From CBDAQR01 sp965199055 (lineage in GTDB: Bacteria; Pseudomonadota; Gammaproteobacteria; Pseudomonadales; Halieaceae), in contig CBDAQR010000003.1 of NCBI GenBank assembly GCA_965199055.1, forward strand, positions 744,001 to 808,000: 64,000 bases of DNA. The letters run 5' to 3'. Positions 47,607-55,652 of the stretch are shown one piece after another (the first letter of the stretch is position 1; every line of letters starts with the position of its first letter). The notes below the pieces were generated by a model. It was not told the origin of the DNA. It saw only the letters and a list, made by a program, of their open reading frames with translations, and ran no database searches. Both the position numbers and the translations under genes were made by a program.

Positions 47607-47975
47607 TTACAGTACTTCCGGTGCCAGAGAAATAATCTTCATGAACTGTTCACTGCGCAGCTCGCGGGTCACCGGGCCAAAGATCCGGGTACCGATCGGC
47701 GCGTTCTGTGCATTCAGCAGTACAGCAGCGTTATCGTCGAACTTAATCAGGGAGCCGTCATTACGACGCACGCCCTTCTTGGTGCGAACAACAACTGCAG
47801 TCATCACCTGGCCTTTCTTGACCTTACCGCGGGGGATAGCTTCCTTGACGGTGACCTTGATCAGGTCACCGACGCCCGCGTAACGGCGCTTGGAACCGCC
47901 CAACACCTTGATGCACATAACGCGGCGCGCACCGCTGTTATCAGCTACATCCAGATATGATTGTGTTTGAATCAT
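47607..47975 (-). CDS. rplN: 50S ribosomal protein L14
   Basis: It is the first gene of the spc operon and forms an intersubunit bridge. It starts MIQTQSYLDVADNSGARRVM and has GTRIFGPVTRELRSEQFMKI. It is 122 residues long. The 22-bp gap from rpsQ is too short for an obvious separate promoter. Confidence 0.97.
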   Translation of the reverse strand: MIQTQSYLDVADNSGARRVMCIKVLGGSKRRYAGVGDLIKVTVKEAIPRGKVKKGQVMTAVVVRTKKGVRRNDGSLIKFDDNAAVLLNAQNAPIGTRIFGPVTRELRSEQFMKIISLAPEVL

Positions 47976-47997
47976 TTTCTACTCCAGCTCTCAGCGC

Positions 47998-48261
47998 TTA
48001 TACCTGGGAAGCACTCTCTTCAACACGCAGCAGCTTCCAGCTCTTAGACTTGGAAATGGGGCGCGTCTCTTCAACGACAACCGTATCGCCGATCCCGCAC
48101 TCATTGTTCTCGTCATGAGCGTGAATCTTGGATGAACGGGTGATGTACTTGCCATACACGGGGTGCTTAACACGACGCTCAAGCAGCACAGTAATCGTCT
48201 TGTCCATTTTGTTGCTGACCACGCGTCCCGTGGCAGTACGTGCAGTATTCTGTTCTGCCAT
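47998..48261 (-). CDS. rpsQ: 30S ribosomal protein S17
   Basis: It is an early 16S-binding OB-fold protein. TGRVVSNKMDKTITVLLERR and SSKIHAHDENNECGIGDTVV are characteristic. It is 87 residues long and the last gene of the S10 cluster before rplN. Confidence 0.97.
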   Translation of the reverse strand: MAEQNTARTATGRVVSNKMDKTITVLLERRVKHPVYGKYITRSSKIHAHDENNECGIGDTVVVEETRPISKSKSWKLLRVEESASQV

Positions 48262-48263
48262 GG

Positions 48264-48455
48264 TTACTCTCCAGCCTTCTGAGTCAGTACAGTCTTGACG
48301 CGAGCAATGTCGCGCTGGTTCTGCTGCAGCAGGTGAGTCTGTCCAAGCTGCCCGGTTGACTTCTGCATGCGCAGCTTGAACTGCTCCTCACGCAGGGTCA
48401 GCAGTTCCTTGTTCAGGTCCTCTACGGACTTTTCACGCAATTCACTCGCTTTCAT
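48264..48455 (-). CDS. rpmC: 50S ribosomal protein L29
   Basis: It lies by the exit tunnel. It is 63 residues long and helical, starting MKASELREKSVEDLNKELLT. Its start overlaps the rplP stop by one base and it precedes rpsQ by two bases. Confidence 0.97.
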   Translation of the reverse strand: MKASELREKSVEDLNKELLTLREEQFKLRMQKSTGQLGQTHLLQQNQRDIARVKTVLTQKAGE

Positions 48456-48868
48456 TACATCACCGACCGTTTAACAAACTTTGTTTCAACGGGGATCTTG
48501 GCTGCTGCCAGCGTGAACGCTTCACGCGCCAGCTCTTCAGAAACGCCCTGTACTTCGTAAAGCACCTTGCCAGGCTGAATCTGAGCAACCCAATATTCCA
48601 CGTTACCTTTACCTTTACCCTGACGTACTTCCAACGGCTTGCCGGTGATCGGCTTGTCAGGGAAAACACGAATCCAGATTTTGCCGCCACGCTTAATGTG
48701 ACGGGTCATCGCACGACGCGCTGCCTCGATCTGGCGCGCGGTGATGCGGCCACGACCAACAGCCTTCAGGCCATATTCGCCGAAGCTTACCTTGCTGCCG
48801 CGATGCGCCAGGCCACGGTTGCGGCCCTTCTGCGTCTTACGAAATTTTGTACGCTTTGGTTGAAGCAT
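48455..48868 (-). CDS. rplP: 50S ribosomal protein L16
   Basis: It is needed for the A-site region of the large subunit. It starts MLQPKRTKFRKTQKGRNRGL and has GKIWIRVFPDKPITGKPLEV and GKGKGNVEYWVAQIQPGKVL. It is 137 residues long, after rpsC. Confidence 0.97.
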   Translation of the reverse strand: MLQPKRTKFRKTQKGRNRGLAHRGSKVSFGEYGLKAVGRGRITARQIEAARRAMTRHIKRGGKIWIRVFPDKPITGKPLEVRQGKGKGNVEYWVAQIQPGKVLYEVQGVSEELAREAFTLAAAKIPVETKFVKRSVM

Positions 48869-48879
48869 CTGCGTAACCC

Positions 48880-49554
48880 TTAGTTAGTTGCTGTCTTCTT
48901 GGTAGGTGCTTCGGCTTGTTCTTCCGTGCCGATAACCTCACCTTTGAAAATCCATACCTTCACACCCAGAATGCCGTACGTCGTAGCGGCCTCATAGGTG
49001 GCGTAATCGATATCAGCGCGCAGGGTGTGCAGGGGCACACGGCCTTCGCGATACCACTCGGTACGAGCAATCTCGGCGCCGCCCAGGCGACCGGATACCT
49101 GTACCTTGATGCCTTCAGCGCCCTGGCGCATGGCATTCTGTACGACACGCTTCATAGCGCGACGGAACATCACACGACGTTCCAGCTGCTGAGCCACGTT
49201 CTGAGCAACCAGCTTGGCGTCCAGATCGGGCTTGCGAATTTCTTCAATGTTGATGTGCACGGGCACACCCATCTTCTGGCTCAGAACGGCGCGCAGCTTG
49301 TCCACGTCTTCGCCTTTCTTACCGATAACGATACCGGGACGAGCGGTGTGAATAGTGATGCGCGCAGTCTGCGCGGGACGCTCGATAACCACACGGCTAA
49401 CGGAGGCGTGCTCAAGAGCCTTCTCCACGTACTCACGTACTTCCAGATCAGTGATCAGGTTCTTGGAGTAGTTCTTGTTATCCGCATACCAGACCGAGCT
49501 GTGGTCTTTAACAATGCCCAGGCGGATGCCGATTGGATGTACTTTCTGGCCCAT
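48880..49554 (-). CDS. rpsC: 30S ribosomal protein S3
   Basis: It lies at the mRNA entry site of the 30S head. MGQKVHPIGIRLGIVKDHSS and the KH-domain loop ARPGIVIGKKGEDVDKLR are diagnostic. It is 224 residues long, 4 bp from rplV. Confidence 0.97.
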   Translation of the reverse strand: MGQKVHPIGIRLGIVKDHSSVWYADNKNYSKNLITDLEVREYVEKALEHASVSRVVIERPAQTARITIHTARPGIVIGKKGEDVDKLRAVLSQKMGVPVHINIEEIRKPDLDAKLVAQNVAQQLERRVMFRRAMKRVVQNAMRQGAEGIKVQVSGRLGGAEIARTEWYREGRVPLHTLRADIDYATYEAATTYGILGVKVWIFKGEVIGTEEQAEAPTKKTATN

Positions 49555-49558
49555 AAGA

Positions 49559-49897
49559 TTAACCTTCGCCGTCTGCTACTTTTACAGTGATATGACAGGT
49601 GCGCTTAAAGATGCGATCCGCACGGCCCTTGGCCCGCGGGCGCAGACGCTTCATCGTCATACCCTCGTCTACGTAGATGCTGGAGATCTTCAGTTCGTCG
49701 ACATCAGCACCTTCGTTGTTCTCGGCATTCGCAATGGCCGAGTCCAGAATCTTCTTAATAATGTGAGCTGCTTTCTTGTTGCTGTACGTCAGCAGATCAA
49801 GTGCATCTTCCACACCCTTGCCGCGCACCTGGTCAGCGACCAGACGTGCTTTCTGGGCAGAGATCCGCGCTCCTTTCAGTTTTGCTGCAACTTCCAT
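49559..49897 (-). CDS. rplV: 50S ribosomal protein L22
   Basis: It lines the exit tunnel with a long hairpin (GADVDELKISSIYVDEGMTM, KRLRPRAKGRADRIFKRTCH). The ATG at 49897 starts MEVAAKLKGARISAQKARLV and gives 112 residues. A start five codons earlier is possible but not conserved. Confidence 0.96.
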   Translation of the reverse strand: MEVAAKLKGARISAQKARLVADQVRGKGVEDALDLLTYSNKKAAHIIKKILDSAIANAENNEGADVDELKISSIYVDEGMTMKRLRPRAKGRADRIFKRTCHITVKVADGEG

Positions 49898-49918
49898 CGT
49901 ATCCTCTCTCATCGCGCC

Positions 49919-50191
49919 TTAGCGCGCTTTCTTGTCCGCAACGTGACCGCGATAAGTGCGGGTCGCAGCAAATTCGCCCAACTTGTGGCCTACCATGTCC
50001 TCATTGATCAGAACGGGGACGTGCTGGCGGCCGTTGTGTACCGCAATCGTCAGGCCAACCATATCCGGAGAGACCATGGAACGGCGCGACCAGGTCTTGA
50101 TGGGGCGGCGATCGTTGCTCTCAACCGCGGCCTCGACCTTCTTCATCAGGTGCAGGTCAATGAAAGGACCTTTCTTCAGTGAACGGGGCAC
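49919..50191 (-). CDS. rpsS: 30S ribosomal protein S19
   Basis: It is a protein of the 30S head. It starts MPRSLKKGPFIDLHLMKKVE and contains KTWSRRSMVSPDMVGLTIAV and HKLGEFAATRTYRGHVADKK. It is 90 residues long. Confidence 0.97.
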   Translation of the reverse strand: MPRSLKKGPFIDLHLMKKVEAAVESNDRRPIKTWSRRSMVSPDMVGLTIAVHNGRQHVPVLINEDMVGHKLGEFAATRTYRGHVADKKAR

Positions 50192-50217
50192 AATAAATTC
50201 CTCTATCTCAAATCCGG

Positions 50218-51045
50218 TTATTTCTTGCCGCGACGACGGACAATCAGGTTGTCAGTACGCTTGTTCTTGCGAGTCTTGTAACCCTTGGTTGGCATACCCC
50301 AGGGAGACACGGGGTGACGGCCACCAGAGGTACGACCTTCACCACCACCATGCGGGTGATCTACCGGGTTCATGGCAACACCGCGAACCGTCGGACGAAC
50401 ACCACGCCAGCGTGCAGCACCAGCCTTACCCAGCTTGCGCAGGCTGTGCTCGCTGTTAGATACCTCACCCAGCGTCGCACGACAGTCAGCCAGTACCTTG
50501 CGCATTTCGCCGGAGCGCAGACGCAAGGTTGCATGACGACCTTCTCGGGCCACCAGCTGAACCGAAGCGCCGGCGCTGCGCGCCATCTGGGCACCTTTGC
50601 CAGGCTTGAGCTCAATACAGTGCACAACACTACCCACCGGGATGTTGCGGAGCGGTAGGCAGTTACCGACTTTGATCGGCGCCGTATCGCCAGACTGAAC
50701 CTTGTCGCCCGCATTCACGCCCTTGGGCGCGATGATGTAGCGACGCTCGCCGTCTGAGTACTTCAACAGGGCGATGTGCGCTGTGCGGTTCGGGTCGTAC
50801 TCCAAACGCTCCACCTCGGCAACAATGTTGTCCTTGGTGCGCTTGAAATCGATCTTGCGATAGTGCTGCTTATGGCCACCACCGATATGACGCGTGGTAA
50901 TACGGCCGTTGTTGTTACGACCGCCATTCTTCGACTTCTTTTCCAGCAGTGCCTTGTGGGGAGCACCTTTGTGCAGACCCTCGGCGACCACGTTAACAAC
51001 GTGACGGCGACCGGCTGAAGTGGGCTTTCTCTTTACAATTGCCAT
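50218..51045 (-). CDS. rplB: 50S ribosomal protein L2
   Basis: It is a core 23S-binding protein near the peptidyl transferase centre. Conserved parts include GRNNNGRITTRHIGGGHKQH and the C-terminal VAMNPVDHPHGGGEGRTSGG with the essential His. It is 275 residues long. Confidence 0.97.
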   Translation of the reverse strand: MAIVKRKPTSAGRRHVVNVVAEGLHKGAPHKALLEKKSKNGGRNNNGRITTRHIGGGHKQHYRKIDFKRTKDNIVAEVERLEYDPNRTAHIALLKYSDGERRYIIAPKGVNAGDKVQSGDTAPIKVGNCLPLRNIPVGSVVHCIELKPGKGAQMARSAGASVQLVAREGRHATLRLRSGEMRKVLADCRATLGEVSNSEHSLRKLGKAGAARWRGVRPTVRGVAMNPVDHPHGGGEGRTSGGRHPVSPWGMPTKGYKTRKNKRTDNLIVRRRGKK

Positions 51046-51062
51046 GGTTCTAAACCTGCTCC

Positions 51063-51359
51063 TTACTCAGCGGAAGCAAAGTCAATTTCCTGACCTTGCT
51101 CCAACCGCACGTATGCTTTCTTCCAGGTCGGCTTGGTGCTGAAACCGAAACGGTTACGCTTGACCTTGCCCTTGACCTTAATGGTGGTCACATTGTCCAC
51201 CTTCACCTTGAACAGCTGCTCAACCGCCTTCTTCACTTCCAACTTGGTCGCATCGACGGCCACTTTGAAAACGTACTGGTTATTGGCGTCTGCCACGATG
51301 GCCGCTTTCTCGGAAACGTGCGGGCCTACCAGTACCTGAAATACGCGTTCCTGGTTCAT
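51063..51359 (-). CDS. rplW: 50S ribosomal protein L23
   Basis: It lies at the tunnel exit and docks trigger factor and SRP. It starts MNQERVFQVLVGPHVSEKAA and has VKGKVKRNRFGFSTKPTWKK. It is 98 residues long. Its ATG overlaps the rplD stop by 4 bp. Confidence 0.97.
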   Translation of the reverse strand: MNQERVFQVLVGPHVSEKAAIVADANNQYVFKVAVDATKLEVKKAVEQLFKVKVDNVTTIKVKGKVKRNRFGFSTKPTWKKAYVRLEQGQEIDFASAE

Positions 51360-51973
51360 CCCAGCATCTCCTCAAATTTCTTAACGGCCTCTACCGTAAC
51401 CATGACCTTGTCGTATGCGATCAGGGATACCGGATCGACACCGTCGACATCACGGACATCTACTTTGTGCAGATTGCGTGCGGCCAGGTAGAGGTTCTCA
51501 TTGACGTCGTCGGCCACGATCAGCACGTTGTCCAGACCGTAATCGGCAAGCTGCTTGACCAAAAGCTTGGTCTTCGGCTCTTCAACGGCCAGGCTCTCAA
51601 CAACCACCAGGCGATCCTGACGAGCCAGCTCTGACATGATGGAACGCAGAGCCGCGCGGTACATCTTGCGGTTCACTTTCTGCGAGTGGTCCTGCGGGCG
51701 CGCTGCAAACGTCACACCACCGCTGCGCCAGATCGGCGAACGGATGGTACCGGCACGGGCACGGCCCGTTCCCTTCTGACGCCAGGGCTTCTTACCGCCG
51801 CCACGAACATCTGAACGATTCTTTTGTGCACGCGTACCAGCGCGGGCACCAGCCAGGTATGCAGTGACAACCTGGTGCACGAGGTCTTCATTGAACTCAC
51901 GTGCGAAGGCAACATCGGAGACCGAAACTTTTCCGGCGTCGACATTACCAGGCTTTACAATACTCAATTCCAC
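51356..51973 (-). CDS. rplD: 50S ribosomal protein L4
   Basis: It reaches into the exit tunnel. GARAGTRAQKNRSDVRGGGK and KPWRQKGTGRARAGTIRSPI are diagnostic. It is 205 residues long. In E. coli L4 represses the S10 operon through a long leader; here the leader before rpsJ is only about 65 nt, so that mechanism is doubtful. Confidence 0.97.
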   Translation of the reverse strand: MELSIVKPGNVDAGKVSVSDVAFAREFNEDLVHQVVTAYLAGARAGTRAQKNRSDVRGGGKKPWRQKGTGRARAGTIRSPIWRSGGVTFAARPQDHSQKVNRKMYRAALRSIMSELARQDRLVVVESLAVEEPKTKLLVKQLADYGLDNVLIVADDVNENLYLAARNLHKVDVRDVDGVDPVSLIAYDKVMVTVEAVKKFEEMLG

Positions 51974-51991
51974 GGTCGAGACCCCCTAACC

Positions 51992-52627
51992 TTATGCCTT
52001 GACTGCGGGACGTACGATAACGTCTCCGCCCGGGGCGCCGGGGACGGCTCCCTTGATGAGCAGCAAGTTGCGCTCGGCGTCTACACGAACCACTTCCAGG
52101 CCCTGGGTAGTAACATTCTCAGCACCCATGTGACCCGCCATTTTCTTGCCCTTGAATACACGGCCGGGCGTTTGACACTGGCCGATAGAACCGGGGGCAC
52201 GGTGAGAAATAGAGTTGCCGTGAGTGGCGTCCTGCATGGAGAAGTTCCAGCGCTTAACCGCACCCTGGAAACCTTTACCCTTGGACTTGCCGGCTACGTC
52301 AACTTTCTGGCCAGCCTCAAAAGCCTCGACGGTGAGCTCAGCGCCCACTTCCGGCGCCTCGGCGTCGGCCTCAAGGCGGAATTCCCATAGACCACGACCG
52401 GCCTCAACGCCAGCCTTGGCGAAGTGTCCTGCTTCTGATTTGCTAATACGGTTCGCGCGGCGACTGCCTGCGGTAACCTGGATAGCCCGGTAGCCATCGC
52501 TATCGGAATCCTTGACCTGGGTAACGCGATTGGGTTCAACCTCAATCACAGTAACCGGGATTGATGCGCCGTCTTCGGTAAAAACGCGAGTCATACCGGA
52601 CTTACGGCCGACTAAGCCAATAGTCAT
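51992..52627 (-). CDS. rplC: 50S ribosomal protein L3
   Basis: It is one of the first proteins in 50S assembly. It starts MTIGLVGRKSGMTRVFTEDG and has AVKRWNFSMQDATHGNSISH and the GQ-containing HRAPGSIGQCQTPGRVFKGK (site of glutamine methylation). It is 211 residues long, 108 bp after rpsJ. Confidence 0.97.
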   Translation of the reverse strand: MTIGLVGRKSGMTRVFTEDGASIPVTVIEVEPNRVTQVKDSDSDGYRAIQVTAGSRRANRISKSEAGHFAKAGVEAGRGLWEFRLEADAEAPEVGAELTVEAFEAGQKVDVAGKSKGKGFQGAVKRWNFSMQDATHGNSISHRAPGSIGQCQTPGRVFKGKKMAGHMGAENVTTQGLEVVRVDAERNLLLIKGAVPGAPGGDVIVRPAVKA

Positions 52628-52735
52628 TTTCTTAACCTCTCAGTGTACGGGGCTAACACCCTCTATGGCCGCTCATTTCTGAGCGTTACACACCCGAAGC
52701 ACAGCCACATGCTCCGAGTAGGTCTGGTTGTTTAA

Positions 52736-53047
52736 TTAACCAAGACTGATCTGTACTTCAACACCTGCTGCCAAATCCATCTTCATCAAGGCGTCCACGG
52801 TTTTCTCCGTGGGCTCCACGATGTCCAGAAGGCGTTTGTGCGTGCGGATTTCATACTGATCACGTGCATCTTTATTCACGTGAGGAGAAATCAATACAGT
52901 GTAGCGCTCTTTACGAGTAGGAAGGGGAATAGGACCCTTGACCTGTGCACCTGTACGACGCGCGGTTTCAACGATCTCCTGGGTAGACGAATCTATCAGG
53001 CGATGATCGAATGCTTTTAAACGAATACGAATACGTTGATTTTGCAT
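52736..53047 (-). CDS. rpsJ: 30S ribosomal protein S10 (NusE)
   Basis: It is the first gene of the S10 operon and, with NusB, a boxA-binding antitermination factor. It has IRIRLKAFDHRLIDSSTQEI and GPIPLPTRKERYTVLISPHV. It is 103 residues long. A near-consensus promoter is 70 bp upstream. The neighbouring gene on the other side is a plus-strand oxidoreductase instead of tuf. Confidence 0.97.
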   Translation of the reverse strand: MQNQRIRIRLKAFDHRLIDSSTQEIVETARRTGAQVKGPIPLPTRKERYTVLISPHVNKDARDQYEIRTHKRLLDIVEPTEKTVDALMKMDLAAGVEVQISLG

Positions 53048-53118
53048 TTGACCAAACTCCTAAAACTAAATAAAAAACCAGAGGTCCGCACGGGAACCCC
53101 CCGAAAAAAGGAGTGAGC

Positions 53119-53147
53119 ATTCTAATGATGGCCCTACCCCCTGTCAA
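53119..53147 (-). promoter_or_regulatory. S10 operon promoter
   Basis: On the minus strand a perfect TTGACA (53142-53147), 17 bp and TAGAAT (53119-53124) precede rpsJ. The start is predicted near 53112, giving a leader of about 65 nt. Confidence 0.82.
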
Positions 53148-53270
53148 CACGGTTTTCACATTATTTTCAGAGGCTTGAAACTGGCCAGTTATGACCAGAA
53201 TGCGGCTGTGGCGGGGGGACAAACAGCGGGCTATGCTGGGTTGATTGCCAATAAATACAAGGAAAGCACT

Positions 53271-54371
53271 ATGCCCCTCAATCGACGCGAATTTACCCTC
53301 TCTTCCGCGGCAACACTAGCCGCGCTATCGTCGGCGCCTGCCGTCTCGGCCCCCGCGAGCGAAAATCGTCGTATCGTGCTCGCCTCGCGACCGGTCGGCA
53401 AGCCAACCGTCGACAACCTGCGGCTAGAGAGCAGTCCGATACCTGCCCTCAAAGACGGCGAGGTACTGCTGAAGACCCTCTATCTCTCCCTGGACCCTTA
53501 TATGCGCGGTCGCATGAGCGCGGGACCCAGTTATGCCGATAACGTTAAGATCGACCAGGTCATGGTTGGCGGCACCATCAGTGAGGTTGTCGATTCACGC
53601 AACTCGAACTGGAAGGTCGGCCAACGGGTGAACTCCTTCTCTGGCTGGCAGGAATACCAGGTTTCCACTGGCGCTGGACTCACCCCACTGGATACGCGTA
53701 TTAACCCGGCTTCCTACGCCCTGGGTGTACTCGGCATGCCTGGCTTAACCGCCTACGTGGGGCTACTCGATCTCGGCGAGCCAAAAGCCGGGGAAACGGT
53801 AGTGTTGGCGGCATCAACCGGCGCCGTCGGTTCGGTGGTTGGTCAGATCGCCAAGTTGAAGGGCTGCCGTGTAGTCGGTATCGCCGGCGCAAAAGCCAAA
53901 TGCGAGTACGCGCTTAATGAGCTCGGCTACGATGCCTGCGTCAGTCACTACGACGACGACATGGCGGAGCAATTGGCCGCGCAGTGCCCCGACGGCATCG
54001 ATGTGTATTTCGAGAATGCGGGTGGCAGTTCTTGGGAAGCGGTGATGCCCCTGCTCAACAATTTCGCCCGAATCCCGGTCTGCGGCCTTATTGCCCACTA
54101 CAACCAGACTGAACTTCCGCCGGGGCCCGATCGCATGTCCATGCTGCAGAGCATGATCCTGGTGAAGCGACTGAAGATGCAGGGCTTTATCGTCAGCGAC
54201 TATGCGCATCGCGCGCCGGATTTCGTGAAGGATGTATCGACCTGGCTGGCACAGGGCAAGATAAAGTACCGTGAAGATATGGTCACTGGCCTGGAAAATG
54301 CGCCTGAAGCATTCTTTGGCCTGTTCAAGGGCGCCAATTTTGGCAAGTTGGTCGTAAACGTCGGCGCCTGA
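53271..54371 (+). CDS. NADP-dependent MDR oxidoreductase with Tat signal
   Basis: It is a zinc-free medium-chain reductase of the CurA/prostaglandin reductase/YncB group, which reduces alpha,beta-unsaturated carbonyls with NADPH. The core begins RRIVLASRPVGKPTVDNLRL and has YLSLDPYMRGRMS, AASTGAVGSVVGQIAKLKG for cofactor binding and PDGIDVYFENAGG. Unusually, a Tat-like signal precedes it: NRREFTLSSAATLAALSSAP and an AxA-type site. The ATG at 53271 begins that signal (MPLNRREF). Most relatives are cytosolic. It is followed, 20 bp later, by a CoA transferase gene. Both interrupt the tuf-rpsJ junction. Confidence 0.82.
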   Translation: MPLNRREFTLSSAATLAALSSAPAVSAPASENRRIVLASRPVGKPTVDNLRLESSPIPALKDGEVLLKTLYLSLDPYMRGRMSAGPSYADNVKIDQVMVGGTISEVVDSRNSNWKVGQRVNSFSGWQEYQVSTGAGLTPLDTRINPASYALGVLGMPGLTAYVGLLDLGEPKAGETVVLAASTGAVGSVVGQIAKLKGCRVVGIAGAKAKCEYALNELGYDACVSHYDDDMAEQLAAQCPDGIDVYFENAGGSSWEAVMPLLNNFARIPVCGLIAHYNQTELPPGPDRMSMLQSMILVKRLKMQGFIVSDYAHRAPDFVKDVSTWLAQGKIKYREDMVTGLENAPEAFFGLFKGANFGKLVVNVGA

Positions 54372-54391
54372 GATAGCGAGGAGATACTGCA

Positions 54392-55597
54392 TTGGATATT
54401 GCAAATCCTGGAGAAGCTAAAGGACCCTGTGCTGGCTTCACAGTTCTCGAATTTGGCACCATGGTAGCCGGCCCCATGGCGGGTCAGAGCCTCGGCGATC
54501 TCGGCGCGGACGTCATAAAGGTGGAGACGCTGATGGGCGACATCGCACGCTGGACCGGACCGCCAGAGAAAGATGGCATCAACGGCTTCTTTTCTCAGTT
54601 CAATCGCAATAAGCGCGCCATATCCGTTGACATGAAGGCCGCGGCGGGCCGGGATATCGTTCGCAAGCTCGCCCGCAGCGCAGATGTCATGATGATCAAC
54701 TATCGTCCGGGCGTGATGGACAAGCTGGGCCTCGGTTACGACGATCTGAAACAAGACAATCGGGGACTGGTGTTCGTGCAAATCTCTGGCTTCGGCCCCG
54801 ACGGCCCCTATGCAGAACAACCCGTGTACGACCTGGTAACCCAGGGCATGTCCGGTGTGATGCACGCACAGGGTGTTAATGGTCCCAAACCGGAGATGAT
54901 CCGCAGCGTTGCCGCAGACAAGACATCCGCCATCACCGCGGCGTCGGCCGCCCTGGCTGCTCTGTTAGCGCGCGAGCGCAATGGCGGCGAGGGTCAGCTT
55001 GTGCACGTTCCGATGATTAACGCCTTTGCGCAATTAGTGTTGCCGGACACGCTCTCTCCTGAAGCCTTTCGACCCAAAATCGAAATCGACCAGATGGTGC
55101 CCGATATCTTCCATGTGTGGACCTGCAAGGATGGCTACCTGGTGGGAATGCCCATCGAAGACAAACAATACGCCAACCTGTGTCACGCATTGGGACGGGG
55201 TGACCTGGCAGAAGACGAGCGTTTCGCCAATATTGGTAATCGTCTGGCCAATACCGACGAAATGATTAGCGTGGTAGAGGCCGAGCTCGCCAATTGGAAT
55301 TGGCGTGACGCACTGGCGAAGCTGCGGGAGCACGACGTTCCGTTCGCACCCGTCTATGAATTGCAGGACTTTATGGATGACCCACAGGTGCAACACAACC
55401 GCACGGTGTTCGACGCCGAGGACCCACTGGGTGGCACCATGCGCTATGTGCGCCACCCCAGCGTCTACGAAAAAAGTCCGGCTTCGCTGCGCAGGCATCC
55501 GCCCCGCTACGGGCAGCATACCGATGAGATTCTCAATGAGGTCGGACTGAGCGCAGAGGATATCGCGGCGCTGCGTGAGGCGGGGACGGTGGCATAA
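54392..55597 (+). CDS. Family III CoA transferase (CaiB/BaiF)
   Basis: This 401-residue enzyme moves CoA between carboxylic acids. The N-terminus has VLEFGTMVAGPMAGQSLGDL and GADVIKVE. The catalytic Asp is expected near residue 155-160, in the FGPDGPYAEQPVYDLVTQGM region. GKAPFxPVYE-type DVPFAPVYELQDFMDDPQVQ is near the end. The start is TTG at 54392 with GAGGAG just upstream, which matches the family N-terminus. Its acyl group is unknown. It is in operon with the exported MDR oxidoreductase; a shared pathway is only inferred. Confidence 0.87.
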   Translation: MDIANPGEAKGPCAGFTVLEFGTMVAGPMAGQSLGDLGADVIKVETLMGDIARWTGPPEKDGINGFFSQFNRNKRAISVDMKAAAGRDIVRKLARSADVMMINYRPGVMDKLGLGYDDLKQDNRGLVFVQISGFGPDGPYAEQPVYDLVTQGMSGVMHAQGVNGPKPEMIRSVAADKTSAITAASAALAALLARERNGGEGQLVHVPMINAFAQLVLPDTLSPEAFRPKIEIDQMVPDIFHVWTCKDGYLVGMPIEDKQYANLCHALGRGDLAEDERFANIGNRLANTDEMISVVEAELANWNWRDALAKLREHDVPFAPVYELQDFMDDPQVQHNRTVFDAEDPLGGTMRYVRHPSVYEKSPASLRRHPPRYGQHTDEILNEVGLSAEDIAALREAGTVA

Positions 55598-55606
55598 ACT
55601 GCGGGC

Positions 55607-55637
55607 AAAAAAAAGCCGGGCTATGCCCGGCTTTTTT
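55607..55637. terminator. Bidirectional terminator between CoA transferase and tuf
   Basis: A-rich sequence, GCCGGGC, TAT, GCCCGGC and TTTTTT form a perfect hairpin flanked by A and T runs. It works in both directions for the two convergent genes. Confidence 0.92.
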
Positions 55638-55652
55638 AGTTCGGCTTATCGA

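Noticed and set aside
53048..53118. E. coli-type S10 leader for L4 autoregulation
   Set aside because: The leader from the predicted start is only about 65 nt, too short for the known structure.
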